Position numbers and translations under genes: made by a program
Notes under the pieces: model-generated
Seen by the model: only the letters and a program-made list of their open reading frames with translations
What the model was told of the DNA's origin: nothing
Database searches by the model: none
NCBI GenBank assembly: GCA_007122505.1
Contig: SKTQ01000006.1
Coordinates: 1 to 30,561 of the forward strand
Origin: Bacteroidales bacterium
Lineage (GTDB): Bacteria; Bacteroidota; Bacteroidia; Bacteroidales; UBA7960
Reading direction: 5' to 3'
DNA length: 30,561 nt
Shown here: positions 6,925 through 13,575 of the stretch, piece by piece
Layout: every line of letters starts with the position of its first letter
Numbering within the stretch: the first letter of the stretch is position 1

Positions 6925-9111
6925 ATGAAATCATTCCGGTTTTATCTTTTGATGGCTTTTTCAATAATTCTTTCATGCTCTTTTGTGCAGGCACAAACGG
7001 AGGAAATCACCCTGGAAAAGCTTTGGCAGGATAGATACTTTATGCCCAAAACCATTAACAGGGGACTATCCATGCAAGACGGCTTGCACTACACGCTTAT
7101 CCGCGACAATACAAGCATAGATATGCACCGATATGATACGGGAGAACTTGTAAGGACTGTGTTTAGCACAGCAGGTTTGCTGGAAGATAATGAGGGTAAA
7201 GCCCTAAAGATAGGCACCTATGCTTTCAGTCCGGATGAGCGCCTGTTGCTGGTTGGAGTGCACCAGGAATCCATTTACCGCAGATCCCGAAGAGCTGAAT
7301 ATCATGTCTGGAACACGGAGGATAACACTTTGGTGCCCCTTTCAGAAGGCACAAAGCAACGGTTGCCCGACTTTTCACCGGATGGCAGCAAGGTGGCATT
7401 CGTCAGGCAAAACAACCTATATATCAAGGAACTGGATTCAGGCAATGAATACGCCGTAACGACGGATGGCATCTTTAATGAGATTATCAATGGTACCACG
7501 GACTGGGTTTACGAGGAAGAATTTTATTTAACGAAAGGCTTTGAATGGTCACCGGATGGAAGACGCATTGCTTTTATGCGTTTTGATGAATCGCATGTGA
7601 AAGAATTTGTGATGATGAAATACGGGACGCTTTATCCCGAAGAATACCGGTTCAAATATCCCAAAGCCGGAGAGGAAAATGCCATTGTAACCCTGCATGT
7701 CTATGACATGGAAACCGGTGAGACGATTCCTGTGGATACAGGCGAAGAAACCGATCAGTACATTCCGCGTATACAATGGACTCAAAATCCGGAGCAACTG
7801 TCATTTCAAAGGCTCAACAGGCATCAGAACCATTTGGAGCTGATGCTGGCAGATGCCAGCACCGGTGAAAGCAGCCTGCTTTATGAAGAAACAAACAAGT
7901 GGTTTATCAACATAACTTTTGATCTTCGCTTTTTGGCTGATGGCCGTCATTTTATATTTACCAGCGAAATGAACGGATACAACCACATTTACCTGTATGA
8001 TATGGAGACCAGGGAGCTTAGGCCTGTTACACATGGCGATTTTGATGTGACCGGTTTTCATGGTGTGGATGAAGAAAATGGATTGGTGTATTATGTGGCT
8101 CGCAAGGATTCGCCGCTTACCAATCACCTTTACTCAATTGGCCTTGATGGCCGTGACGTGCAACAGCTTACTGTTGGTAACGGCACCCATTCGCCTACAT
8201 TCAGCAAGGGCTTTCCATATTTTATCAACCGTTTTGCTACAGCATCTCACCCGCCTGTTTATAGCATCCACAGAGCAGACGGGAGTCTTGTACAGATCCT
8301 GGAAGACAATGAAGAACTGGTTGCGCGGGTGGCTGCACATGGCTTTGTTGAGCCTGAGTTTTTCAGTTTTCACACATCTGAAAGCGTGGTTTTGAACGGG
8401 CAAATGATCAAACCACCTGATTTTGATGAGCGTAAAGCATACCCGGTATTGATGTATGTTTACGGTGGGCCGGGTCATCAGGCGGTGGTTGATAACTGGA
8501 ACCCGTTTAATGGTGTTTGGTTCCAGATGCTTGCACAGGAGGGTTATATTGTGGTGACTGTCGACAACAGGGGTACCGGTGGCAGGGGAGAAGCCTTCAG
8601 GAAGATGACCTATCTTCAGCTTGGTAAATATGAAACCATTGACCAGATAGAGGCTGCAAAATATTTGGGGTCGCTGGACTATATTGATGCCGGCCGGATT
8701 GCCATCTTCGGATGGAGCTACGGCGGATATTTGTCTTCGCTTTGCCTGGCCAAAGGGGCAGATGTTTTCAGTGCCGCCATTGCAGTAGCTCCGGTCACAA
8801 GCTGGCGTTTTTATGATACCATTTACACCGAAAGGTATATGCGCACCCCGCAGGAAAACCCCGATGGTTATGATGACAATTCACCCATAAACCATGTGGA
8901 TAAAATCACAGGCCACTACCTTCTGGTTCACGGCACGGCCGATGATAATGTGCATTATCAAAACACCATTGAAATGGCGAATGCCCTGATAAATGCCGGT
9001 GTTGATTTTGAGCTGATGATCTATCCGGATCAGGATCATGCCATTTTTCGGGGAAATGCCCGGCTGCATCTCTATCGGTTGATGACAGATTTTTTAAACA
9101 GGGTTTTGTAG
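6925..9111 (+). CDS. Secreted dipeptidyl peptidase IV (prolyl peptidase family S9B)
   Basis: This 728-residue exopeptidase removes X-Pro or X-Ala dipeptides from peptide N-termini. A signal peptide (residues 1-23, cleavage after VQA) is followed by the DPP-IV beta-propeller and a C-terminal alpha/beta hydrolase. The glutamate motif that anchors the substrate N-terminus is at DWVYEEEF (193-200). The catalytic triad is Ser598 (GWSYGGY), Asp673 (GTADDNVH) and His705 (DQDHAIF), and the oxyanion segment reads VTVDNRGTGGRG. Length and spacing agree with bacterial periplasmic DPP-IV. An alternative lipoprotein reading of ILSC at residues 15-18 is less likely. It is probably periplasmic and completes peptide breakdown to dipeptides, complementary to the tricorn-like protease upstream. 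No promoter match was found in the 84-base gap before it. Confidence 0.94.
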   Translation: MKSFRFYLLMAFSIILSCSFVQAQTEEITLEKLWQDRYFMPKTINRGLSMQDGLHYTLIRDNTSIDMHRYDTGELVRTVFSTAGLLEDNEGKALKIGTYAFSPDERLLLVGVHQESIYRRSRRAEYHVWNTEDNTLVPLSEGTKQRLPDFSPDGSKVAFVRQNNLYIKELDSGNEYAVTTDGIFNEIINGTTDWVYEEEFYLTKGFEWSPDGRRIAFMRFDESHVKEFVMMKYGTLYPEEYRFKYPKAGEENAIVTLHVYDMETGETIPVDTGEETDQYIPRIQWTQNPEQLSFQRLNRHQNHLELMLADASTGESSLLYEETNKWFINITFDLRFLADGRHFIFTSEMNGYNHIYLYDMETRELRPVTHGDFDVTGFHGVDEENGLVYYVARKDSPLTNHLYSIGLDGRDVQQLTVGNGTHSPTFSKGFPYFINRFATASHPPVYSIHRADGSLVQILEDNEELVARVAAHGFVEPEFFSFHTSESVVLNGQMIKPPDFDERKAYPVLMYVYGGPGHQAVVDNWNPFNGVWFQMLAQEGYIVVTVDNRGTGGRGEAFRKMTYLQLGKYETIDQIEAAKYLGSLDYIDAGRIAIFGWSYGGYLSSLCLAKGADVFSAAIAVAPVTSWRFYDTIYTERYMRTPQENPDGYDDNSPINHVDKITGHYLLVHGTADDNVHYQNTIEMANALINAGVDFELMIYPDQDHAIFRGNARLHLYRLMTDFLNRVL

Positions 9112-9161
9112 GGTCATATTAGCTTCTGATGGTTGGTAATCAGAAAAAACTTATTAAAGAT

Positions 9162-9192
9162 TTTGTAAATAAAAAAATCATTCGTATTTTTG
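9162..9192 (+). promoter_or_regulatory. Bacteroidota-type promoter of rpsU
   Basis: TTTG at 9162-9165 and TATTTTTG at 9185-9192, separated by 19 bases, match the Bacteroidota consensus exactly. The predicted start lies near 9198-9200, giving a leader of about 58 A-rich bases before rpsU. Confidence 0.75.
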
Positions 9193-9247
9193 CGTCCGCT
9201 TTTTGCGAGAAAATTGTCTGTTAATTAATTAAAAATCAATAAAAAAA

Positions 9248-9251
9248 GAGG
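9248..9251 (+). promoter_or_regulatory. Shine-Dalgarno-like GAGG before rpsU
   Basis: GAGG sits 5 bases before the rpsU ATG. Most genes in this window have A-rich leaders without such a site, so it stands out. Shine-Dalgarno sequences on rpsU are known in other Bacteroidota, where bS21 hides the anti-Shine-Dalgarno of 16S rRNA. Confidence 0.5.
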
Positions 9252-9256
9252 CACAC

Positions 9257-9451
9257 ATGATTATAGTTCCAATTAAAGAAGGCGAAAACATTGATCGCGT
9301 ATTGAAAAAAATGAAGCGCAAGTTTGAAAAAACAGGCGTTTTGAGGGAGCTGAGGGAGCGTCAAAAATTTACCAAGCCTTCTGTAAAGAAGAGAGAAGAG
9401 AAGCTAAAGGCCATCTATATACAAAAACTGAAGGACCAGCAGGACGCTTAA
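9257..9451 (+). CDS. rpsU: 30S ribosomal protein bS21
   Basis: bS21 is a 64-residue, highly basic protein of the small-subunit platform, close to the 3' end of 16S rRNA. The sequence fits the family: MIIVPIKEGENIDRVLKKMKRKFEKTGVL, then RERQKF and a lysine-rich tail. In Bacteroidota, bS21 together with bS18 and bS6 is known to sequester the anti-Shine-Dalgarno, which explains why most genes here lack that signal. The gene has its own good promoter (9162-9192) and its own terminator (9462-9488), so it can be monocistronic, with some read-through into the recombinase gene. The GAGG before its start suggests translational feedback. Confidence 0.95.
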   Translation: MIIVPIKEGENIDRVLKKMKRKFEKTGVLRELRERQKFTKPSVKKREEKLKAIYIQKLKDQQDA

Positions 9452-9461
9452 CAAAGTGCTC

Positions 9462-9488
9462 CAAAAGGAAAAACCTTTTGTTTTTTTT
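9462..9488 (+). terminator. Intrinsic terminator after rpsU
   Basis: A 7-bp stem (9462-9468 with 9474-9480) with an AAAAA loop is followed directly by eight T. It lies 10 bases after the rpsU stop codon. Confidence 0.75.
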
Positions 9489-9498
9489 GGAAGAAATT

Positions 9499-9530
9499 TT
9501 TGCAAATGCCGTTTTTTTGGCATAACTTTA
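9499..9530 (+). promoter_or_regulatory. Candidate promoter for xer recombinase and hpf
   Basis: TTTG (9499-9502) and TAACTTTA (9523-9530) are 20 bases apart, and the second box differs from the consensus only in its last base. It lies just after the rpsU terminator and 29 bases before the preferred xer start. Confidence 0.4.
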
Positions 9531-9559
9531 ACGCAAAGGTTTCTTCTTTTCATTTCCAC

Positions 9560-10450
9560 ATGGTTGTTTATTCGCAGATATTTCTGGATCACATGCAACA
9601 GGTGAAGCGTTGTTCGCAGCATACGTTGACTGCCTACAAGTCTGATATAGGCTATTTTGAGGCGTTCCTTGAAAAGCAATATGCCATTAGGGGGGCTCAT
9701 TTGGCAGACTCGGGCATGGTTCGTTCATGGTTTGCGGATTTAAGTGGCAGCGGAACAGCAAAAAGCACCATTAACAGAAAAGTATCCTCTTTGCGCTCTT
9801 TTTACAATTATCTTGAAAAGCAAAACATCATTAAAAATAATCCCATGTTAAGGATCCGGTCGGTGAAAAAGCCGGGGCATTTGCCTGCTTCTGTTGAGGA
9901 GAGCAATTTAATGCGCCTGTTTGATTCGGAGATTTTTGGGGATGATTTTGCCGGTTTGCGTGACCGCTTGTTGCTGGAGCTATTGTACACCAGCGGCATT
10001 CGTTTGTCGGAATTGATACAAATCAGGGAGAAGGATGTTAATCCCTATGATATGCGTTTACGTGTTTATGGTAAGGGGAAAAAGGAACGGGTTCTTCCAT
10101 TGCTTCGGCACATTGTTGATCTGTATATGAGGTATATGGAACAAAAAGAGCGTGAGTTTGGTCGGGATGGCGAGTCCTGGGTTTTTTTAACGGACAAGGG
10201 TCGTCAGCTGTATCCTGTTTTTGTTTACAGGAAAGTGAGGCATTACCTCGGGCTGGTTACCACGCGTGCAAAAAGAAGCCCCCATGTGCTGCGTCATTCT
10301 TTTGCCACGCATATGCTGGATCATGGAGCTGATCTGAACGCCATCAAGGAGTTGCTCGGCCACGCCAATTTGTCGGCTACCCAAATATACACCCACAATA
10401 CAATAGATAAAATCAAACATGTTTATAAACAAGCCCATCCAAAGGCATAA
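9560..10450 (+). CDS. Tyrosine recombinase of the XerC/XerD type
   Basis: This enzyme resolves chromosome dimers at dif with a partner Xer protein. With the ATG at 9560 it has 296 residues, typical for XerC/XerD. The upstream in-frame start at 9500 would add 20 residues lying over the candidate promoter, so I rejected it. The N-terminal SAM-like DNA-binding domain (about 1-85, with HTLTAYKSDI) is followed by the catalytic domain with Arg148 (GIRLSE), Lys172 (GKGKKE), His242 and Arg245 (HVLRH), His268 (LLGHANL) and nucleophile Tyr277 (QIYTH), all intact. It lies 22 bases before hpf, a linkage that looks like a housekeeping operon and not a mobile element. Which of XerC or XerD it is cannot be decided here. 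Confidence 0.92.
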   Translation: MVVYSQIFLDHMQQVKRCSQHTLTAYKSDIGYFEAFLEKQYAIRGAHLADSGMVRSWFADLSGSGTAKSTINRKVSSLRSFYNYLEKQNIIKNNPMLRIRSVKKPGHLPASVEESNLMRLFDSEIFGDDFAGLRDRLLLELLYTSGIRLSELIQIREKDVNPYDMRLRVYGKGKKERVLPLLRHIVDLYMRYMEQKEREFGRDGESWVFLTDKGRQLYPVFVYRKVRHYLGLVTTRAKRSPHVLRHSFATHMLDHGADLNAIKELLGHANLSATQIYTHNTIDKIKHVYKQAHPKA

Positions 10451-10457
10451 ATAAATT

Positions 10458-10462
10458 GGAGG
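10458..10462 (+). promoter_or_regulatory. Strong Shine-Dalgarno GGAGG before hpf
   Basis: GGAGG lies 10 bases before the hpf ATG, in a window where other genes lack Shine-Dalgarno sequences. It is the strongest such site I found and supports the start at 10473. Confidence 0.7.
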
Positions 10463-10472
10463 AAAAAGAAAC

Positions 10473-10772
10473 ATGAAAGTGACCATCAGTTCAATCCATT
10501 TCAAGGCAGATGTTAAATTAGAGGACTTTATCAGGGAGAAAACAGCAAAGCTTTCCAATCTTTTCGATGGGGTGATAGGATGTGATGTCACCTTAAAGCT
10601 GGATGCTGCTTCCAACAACGAGAACAAAATTGCGGAGATCCGTGTTCTGATTCCCGGCAACGATCTGTTTGCAAAAAAGCAGTCAAAAACATTTGAGGAA
10701 GCGGTTGACAATGCGGTGGATGCATTGAAACGTCAGGTTAAGAGGCATAAGGAAAAGCTGCGGGGCTTATAG
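10473..10772 (+). CDS. hpf: Ribosome hibernation promoting factor, short type (HPF/RaiA family)
   Basis: The 99-residue protein binds the decoding centre of idle 70S ribosomes and protects them, blocking mRNA and tRNA. It has the beta-alpha-beta-beta-beta-alpha layout: strand VTISSIHF, helix LEDFIREKTAKLSNLF, strands around CDVTLKL and IAEIRVLI, then a long basic helix EEAVDNAVDALKRQVKRHKEKL. It lacks the C-terminal dimerisation domain of long HPF, so dimer formation would need another factor, if it occurs. It follows the xer gene by 22 bases and precedes the tRNA-tuf operon. Its clear Shine-Dalgarno suggests translation that differs from its neighbours. Confidence 0.92.
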   Translation: MKVTISSIHFKADVKLEDFIREKTAKLSNLFDGVIGCDVTLKLDAASNNENKIAEIRVLIPGNDLFAKKQSKTFEEAVDNAVDALKRQVKRHKEKLRGL

Positions 10773-10805
10773 TTTGAAAACTTTCAAAAAAAAAATCATA
10801 GTTTT

Positions 10806-10836
10806 TTTGGTAGGTAATAAATCTTTTGTACATTTG
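10806..10836 (+). promoter_or_regulatory. Bacteroidota-type promoter of the tRNA-tuf operon
   Basis: TTTG (10806-10809) and TACATTTG (10829-10836), 19 bases apart, match the consensus exactly. Transcription should start near 10842, about 30 bases before the first tRNA. It probably drives the tRNAs and tuf, and perhaps genes further down. Confidence 0.8.
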
Positions 10837-10851
10837 CAGACCTTTTTGCGA

Positions 10852-10863
10852 CGCTCTTTGAAA
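10852..10863 (+). promoter_or_regulatory. boxA-like element in the operon leader
   Basis: CGCTCTTTGAAA agrees with the E. coli rrn boxA (TGCTCTTTAACA) at 9 of 12 positions and lies between the promoter and the first tRNA, where a NusB/S10 antitermination site would be expected. It falls mostly in the 14-base loop of a 9-bp inverted repeat (10838-10846 with 10861-10869). Confidence 0.4.
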
Positions 10864-10873
10864 AGGTCTTAAT

Positions 10874-10947
10874 GCCGATGTAGCTCAGTTGGTCAGAGCA
10901 GCTGATTTGTAATCAGCTGGCCGGGGGTTCGAATCCCTCCATCGGCT
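10874..10947 (+). tRNA. tRNA-Thr (anticodon TGT)
   Basis: A 74-base cloverleaf: acceptor GCCGATG pairs with CATCGGC (10940-10946), the anticodon stem GCTGA/TCAGC holds the loop TTTGTAA, and the anticodon TGT is at 10908-10910. The T arm GGGGGTTCGAATCCCTC is intact. The 3' CCA is not encoded. First of four tRNAs before tuf. Confidence 0.96.
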
Positions 10948-10966
10948 CTCAAGAAGATGAATATCT

Positions 10967-11048
10967 GGGGGGGTTCCAGAGCGGTCAAATGGGGCAGACT
11001 GTAAATCTGTTGGCTTCGCCTTCGGAGGTTCGAATCCTTCCCCCCCCA
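10967..11048 (+). tRNA. tRNA-Tyr (anticodon GTA)
   Basis: An 82-base class II tRNA with a long variable arm. The acceptor is an unusual run of seven G-C pairs (10967-10973 with 11041-11047), with discriminator A. The anticodon loop CTGTAAA gives GTA at 11001-11003. CCA is not encoded. Confidence 0.96.
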
Positions 11049-11056
11049 CTTTTTTA

Positions 11057-11129
11057 GCGGAAATAGCTCATCTGGTAGAGCGACAGCCTTCCAAGCTGTA
11101 GGTGGCGGGTTCGAGTCCCGTTTTCCGCT
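11057..11129 (+). tRNA. tRNA-Gly (anticodon TCC)
   Basis: A 73-base cloverleaf: acceptor GCGGAAA pairs with TTTCCGC (11122-11128), the anticodon stem is ACAGC/GCTGT, and the loop CTTCCAA gives anticodon TCC at 11090-11092. The discriminator is T, as usual for tRNA-Gly. CCA is not encoded. Confidence 0.96.
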
Positions 11130-11142
11130 CAAAGTCATCCCT

Positions 11143-11214
11143 GCCGATGTAGCTCAGGGGTAGAGCGTTTCCTTGGTAAGGAAGAGGCCACGGGTTCAAT
11201 TCCCGTCATCGGCT
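11143..11214 (+). tRNA. tRNA-Thr (anticodon GGT)
   Basis: A 72-base cloverleaf: acceptor GCCGATG pairs with CATCGGC (11207-11213), and the loop TTGGTAA gives anticodon GGT at 11175-11177. It shares its acceptor stem with the first tRNA-Thr of the cluster but differs in the anticodon and T arms. CCA is not encoded. The last tRNA before tuf, 64 bases upstream. Confidence 0.96.
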
Positions 11215-11278
11215 CTACGAATAAAGAAAAAAACAATTTGTTGAATCCTATTTAATTAAACCTAAACACCAGTAAGAT

Positions 11279-12466
11279 ATGGCAAAAGAAAAATTTCAAC
11301 GTACGAAACCGCACGTGAATGTTGGTACCATTGGTCACGTTGACCACGGTAAAACAACTCTCACCGCTGCGATCACACAAGTATTGGCAGAAAAAGGATT
11401 GTCTGAAATCAGGTCGTTCGATTCTATTGATAATGCCCCGGAAGAGAAAGAAAGAGGTATCACAATCAATACGGCGCACGTTGAGTATCAAACAGATGCA
11501 AGGCACTATGCCCACGTTGACTGTCCCGGTCACGCCGACTACGTTAAGAACATGGTTACAGGTGCCGCCCAGATGGACGGTGCAATCCTTGTTGTTGCTG
11601 CTACCGATGGTCCGATGCCTCAAACCCGTGAGCACATTCTTTTGGCCCGTCAGGTTGGTGTTCCTCAGCTCGTAGTATTCATGAACAAGGTTGACCTCGT
11701 TGATGATGAAGAGCTTCTGGAGCTCGTAGAAATGGAAATCCGTGAGCTGTTGTCTTTCTATGAGTTCGACGGTGACGACATCCCCGTAATCCAGGGATCC
11801 GCTCTCGGTGGGCTGAACAACGAACCAAAATGGGTAGAAAAGATTGTTGAGCTGATGGATGCCGTTGACAGTTATATCCCGCTGCCACAGCGTGATGTTG
11901 ACAAGGACTTCCTGATGCCCGTTGAGGACGTATTCTCAATCACAGGTCGTGGAACTGTTGCTACAGGTCGTATCGAAACCGGCGTAATCAACAGTGGTGA
12001 TCCGGTTGAAATTATCGGTATGGGTGCTGAAAAGCTCAAGTCGGTAGTAACCGGTGTGGAAATGTTCCGCAAAATTCTCGACCGTGGTGAAGCTGGCGAC
12101 AACGTAGGTCTGCTGTTGCGTGGTATCGACAAAGACGCAATAACCCGTGGTATGGTTATTTGTAAGCCCGCCTCTGTGAAGCCTCACAGAAAATTCAAGG
12201 CCGAGGTTTATGTATTGAAAAAAGAAGAAGGCGGTCGCCATACACCATTTGGCAACAAATATCGTCCGCAGTTCTTCTTCCGTACTACTGACGTTACCGG
12301 TGAGATTATGCTTCCGGAAGGACGTGAAATGGTTATGCCCGGCGATAACCTTACCATCAATGTGGAGCTGATCGCCGACGTTGCCATGGACAAAGGTCTC
12401 CGCTTTGCGATTCGTGAAGGTGGACGTACGGTTGGTGCCGGACAGGTAACTGAAATTGTTGACTAA
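11279..12466 (+). CDS. tuf: Elongation factor Tu
   Basis: This GTPase of 395 residues carries aminoacyl-tRNA to the ribosomal A site. The G domain has the P loop GHVDHGKT (19-26), DCPGHADY in the switch II region and the guanine-specificity motif NKVD. Domains 2 and 3 follow (for example ITGRGTVATGRIETG and LRFAIREGGRTVGAGQVTEI). Length and sequence are normal for the family. The gene lies inside a tRNA cluster whose order (Thr-Tyr-Gly-Thr-tuf, then secE-nusG) equals the E. coli tufB region, so the factor is transcribed with some of its substrates. Codon choice looks biased as in a highly expressed gene. A large hairpin follows the stop codon. There is no Shine-Dalgarno. Confidence 0.99.
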   Translation: MAKEKFQRTKPHVNVGTIGHVDHGKTTLTAAITQVLAEKGLSEIRSFDSIDNAPEEKERGITINTAHVEYQTDARHYAHVDCPGHADYVKNMVTGAAQMDGAILVVAATDGPMPQTREHILLARQVGVPQLVVFMNKVDLVDDEELLELVEMEIRELLSFYEFDGDDIPVIQGSALGGLNNEPKWVEKIVELMDAVDSYIPLPQRDVDKDFLMPVEDVFSITGRGTVATGRIETGVINSGDPVEIIGMGAEKLKSVVTGVEMFRKILDRGEAGDNVGLLLRGIDKDAITRGMVICKPASVKPHRKFKAEVYVLKKEEGGRHTPFGNKYRPQFFFRTTDVTGEIMLPEGREMVMPGDNLTINVELIADVAMDKGLRFAIREGGRTVGAGQVTEIVD

Positions 12467-12482
12467 CATCGTATCATACAAG

Positions 12483-12530
12483 GTTTTTGGTGACAATTTG
12501 CTGCATATACACTGGATTGTCACCAAAAAC
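12483..12530 (+). terminator. Perfect 15-bp hairpin between tuf and tRNA-Trp
   Basis: Arms 12483-12497 and 12516-12530 are perfectly complementary with an 18-base loop. The descending arm is followed by TTATGTTTT rather than a clean T run, so it may be a partial terminator (attenuator) or an RNA processing and stability element at the tuf mRNA 3' end. Confidence 0.6.
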
Positions 12531-12541
12531 TTATGTTTTAC

Positions 12542-12614
12542 ACGGGTGTAGCTCAATTGGTAGAGTAGCGGTCTCCAAAACCGTTGGTTGAGGGTTCGAT
12601 TCCTTCCACCCGTG
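12542..12614 (+). tRNA. tRNA-Trp (anticodon CCA)
   Basis: A 73-base cloverleaf: acceptor ACGGGTG pairs with CACCCGT (12607-12613), discriminator G, the stem GCGGT/ACCGT, and the loop CTCCAAA with anticodon CCA at 12575-12577. It lies between tuf and secE, a placement seen in several phyla. Confidence 0.96.
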
Positions 12615-12639
12615 CAAATAGTTGAACATTCAAAAAATT

Positions 12640-12834
12640 ATGAAGAAAATCAGAGCCTATATCAGAGAATCCTATGATGAGTTGATCAACAAGGTTTCCT
12701 GGCCCTCTTGGAGTGACCTGCAGAATAGCGCAGTGGTAGTATCTATTGCTTCCCTTATAATCGCATTGATCGTTTATTTGATGGATATTTCCTTTAGCTC
12801 CGTTCTTGATCGATTTTACCGTCTCTTTTTGTAA
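12640..12834 (+). CDS. secE: Preprotein translocase subunit SecE
   Basis: SecE is the small essential clamp of the SecYEG channel in the inner membrane. The 64 residues have the short single-span form: an amphipathic N-terminal helix ending in the conserved KVSWPSWSDL motif (about 19-28), then one membrane segment (about 29-51, VVVSIASLIIALIVYLM). I chose the ATG at 12640; the in-frame TTG at 12622 is only 8 bases from the tRNA-Trp end and would add six residues unlike the family. It precedes nusG by 96 bases, as in most bacteria. Confidence 0.93.
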   Translation: MKKIRAYIRESYDELINKVSWPSWSDLQNSAVVVSIASLIIALIVYLMDISFSSVLDRFYRLFL

Positions 12835-12930
12835 TGATCCCGACTTGTAGTGGCCGGAGCAATATGTCTATCAATGACGACTTTTGTCGGTTACACAAGA
12901 TTTATGCGGAAATCAGATTTCTAAATTAGT

Positions 12931-13473
12931 ATGAGCGAGCAAGTTAAAAAATGGTATGTTGTCCGGGCTGTCAGCGGCAGTGAGAAAAAGGTGAAACAAT
13001 ACCTTGATAATGAAATCACGAGGCTGGGGCTGGAGGATTACGTTTCGCAAGTACTGATTCCTACTGAAAAGGTGTATCAGGTGCGTAAAGGGAAAAAAGT
13101 CAGCACTGAGCGAAACTATTTTCCCGGTTATGTACTCATTGAAGCAGCCCTGGTAGGTGAAATACCGCATATTATCAGGAACATTCCGGGGGTATTGGGT
13201 TTTTTGGGCTCTGGTGCTGACCCTGTACCCCTCCGTCCGTCAGAAGTTAACCGTATTTTAGGTAAGGTTGATGAATTGTCGGGCAAACAAGAAGAACTTA
13301 CTGTTCCCTTTATCGTAGGGGAAACAGTAAAAGTTACAGACGGACCGTTTAACAGTTTCTCAGGTGTTATTGAAGAAATCAATGAGGAGAAGAAAAAATT
13401 GAAGGTGATGGTAAAGATTTTCGGACGAAAGACACCTTTGGAATTGAGTTTCATGCAGGTTGAAAAGGAATAA
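12931..13473 (+). CDS. nusG: Transcription termination/antitermination protein NusG
   Basis: NusG binds RNA polymerase beta' and links it to the ribosome or to Rho. The 180 residues comprise the NGN domain (about 5-115, with KWYVVRAVSGSEKKVKQYL and RNYFPGYVLI) and the KOW domain (about 125-180, with GETVKVTDGPFNSFSGVI and FGRKTPLELSF). Both are complete. It lies between secE and rplK in the conserved order. The 102 bases after it carry a G-rich hairpin and could hold the L1 control site. The start ATG at 12931 has no Shine-Dalgarno. Confidence 0.98.
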   Translation: MSEQVKKWYVVRAVSGSEKKVKQYLDNEITRLGLEDYVSQVLIPTEKVYQVRKGKKVSTERNYFPGYVLIEAALVGEIPHIIRNIPGVLGFLGSGADPVPLRPSEVNRILGKVDELSGKQEELTVPFIVGETVKVTDGPFNSFSGVIEEINEEKKKLKVMVKIFGRKTPLELSFMQVEKE

Positions 13474-13575
13474 CCGCCATTATTTTGGGGGAATTTCCTC
13501 CGGAGTAACGTGTTGGGTTTTGCTTTACAATCAGCTGAAAGTGTCAATCCCCTTAATTGAAAAACAATTTAAAAC

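Noticed and set aside
9124..9145. Hairpin after the DPP-IV gene as its terminator
   Set aside because: The 7-bp stem (9124-9130 with 9139-9145) is followed by A, not T, on the plus strand. It would only work for minus-strand transcripts, and no minus-strand gene lies nearby.
9560..11214. Tyrosine recombinase close to a tRNA cluster, as in an integrative element
   Set aside because: The enzyme has XerC/D size and motifs, is linked to hpf and rpsU, and no direct repeat of a tRNA 3' end, excisionase or cargo gene is present.
11936..12556. A 206-codon minus-strand frame across the tuf 3' half and into tRNA-Trp
   Set aside because: It is opposite a highly conserved gene and overlaps a tRNA. His/Thr-rich antisense frames of this kind are typical shadows.
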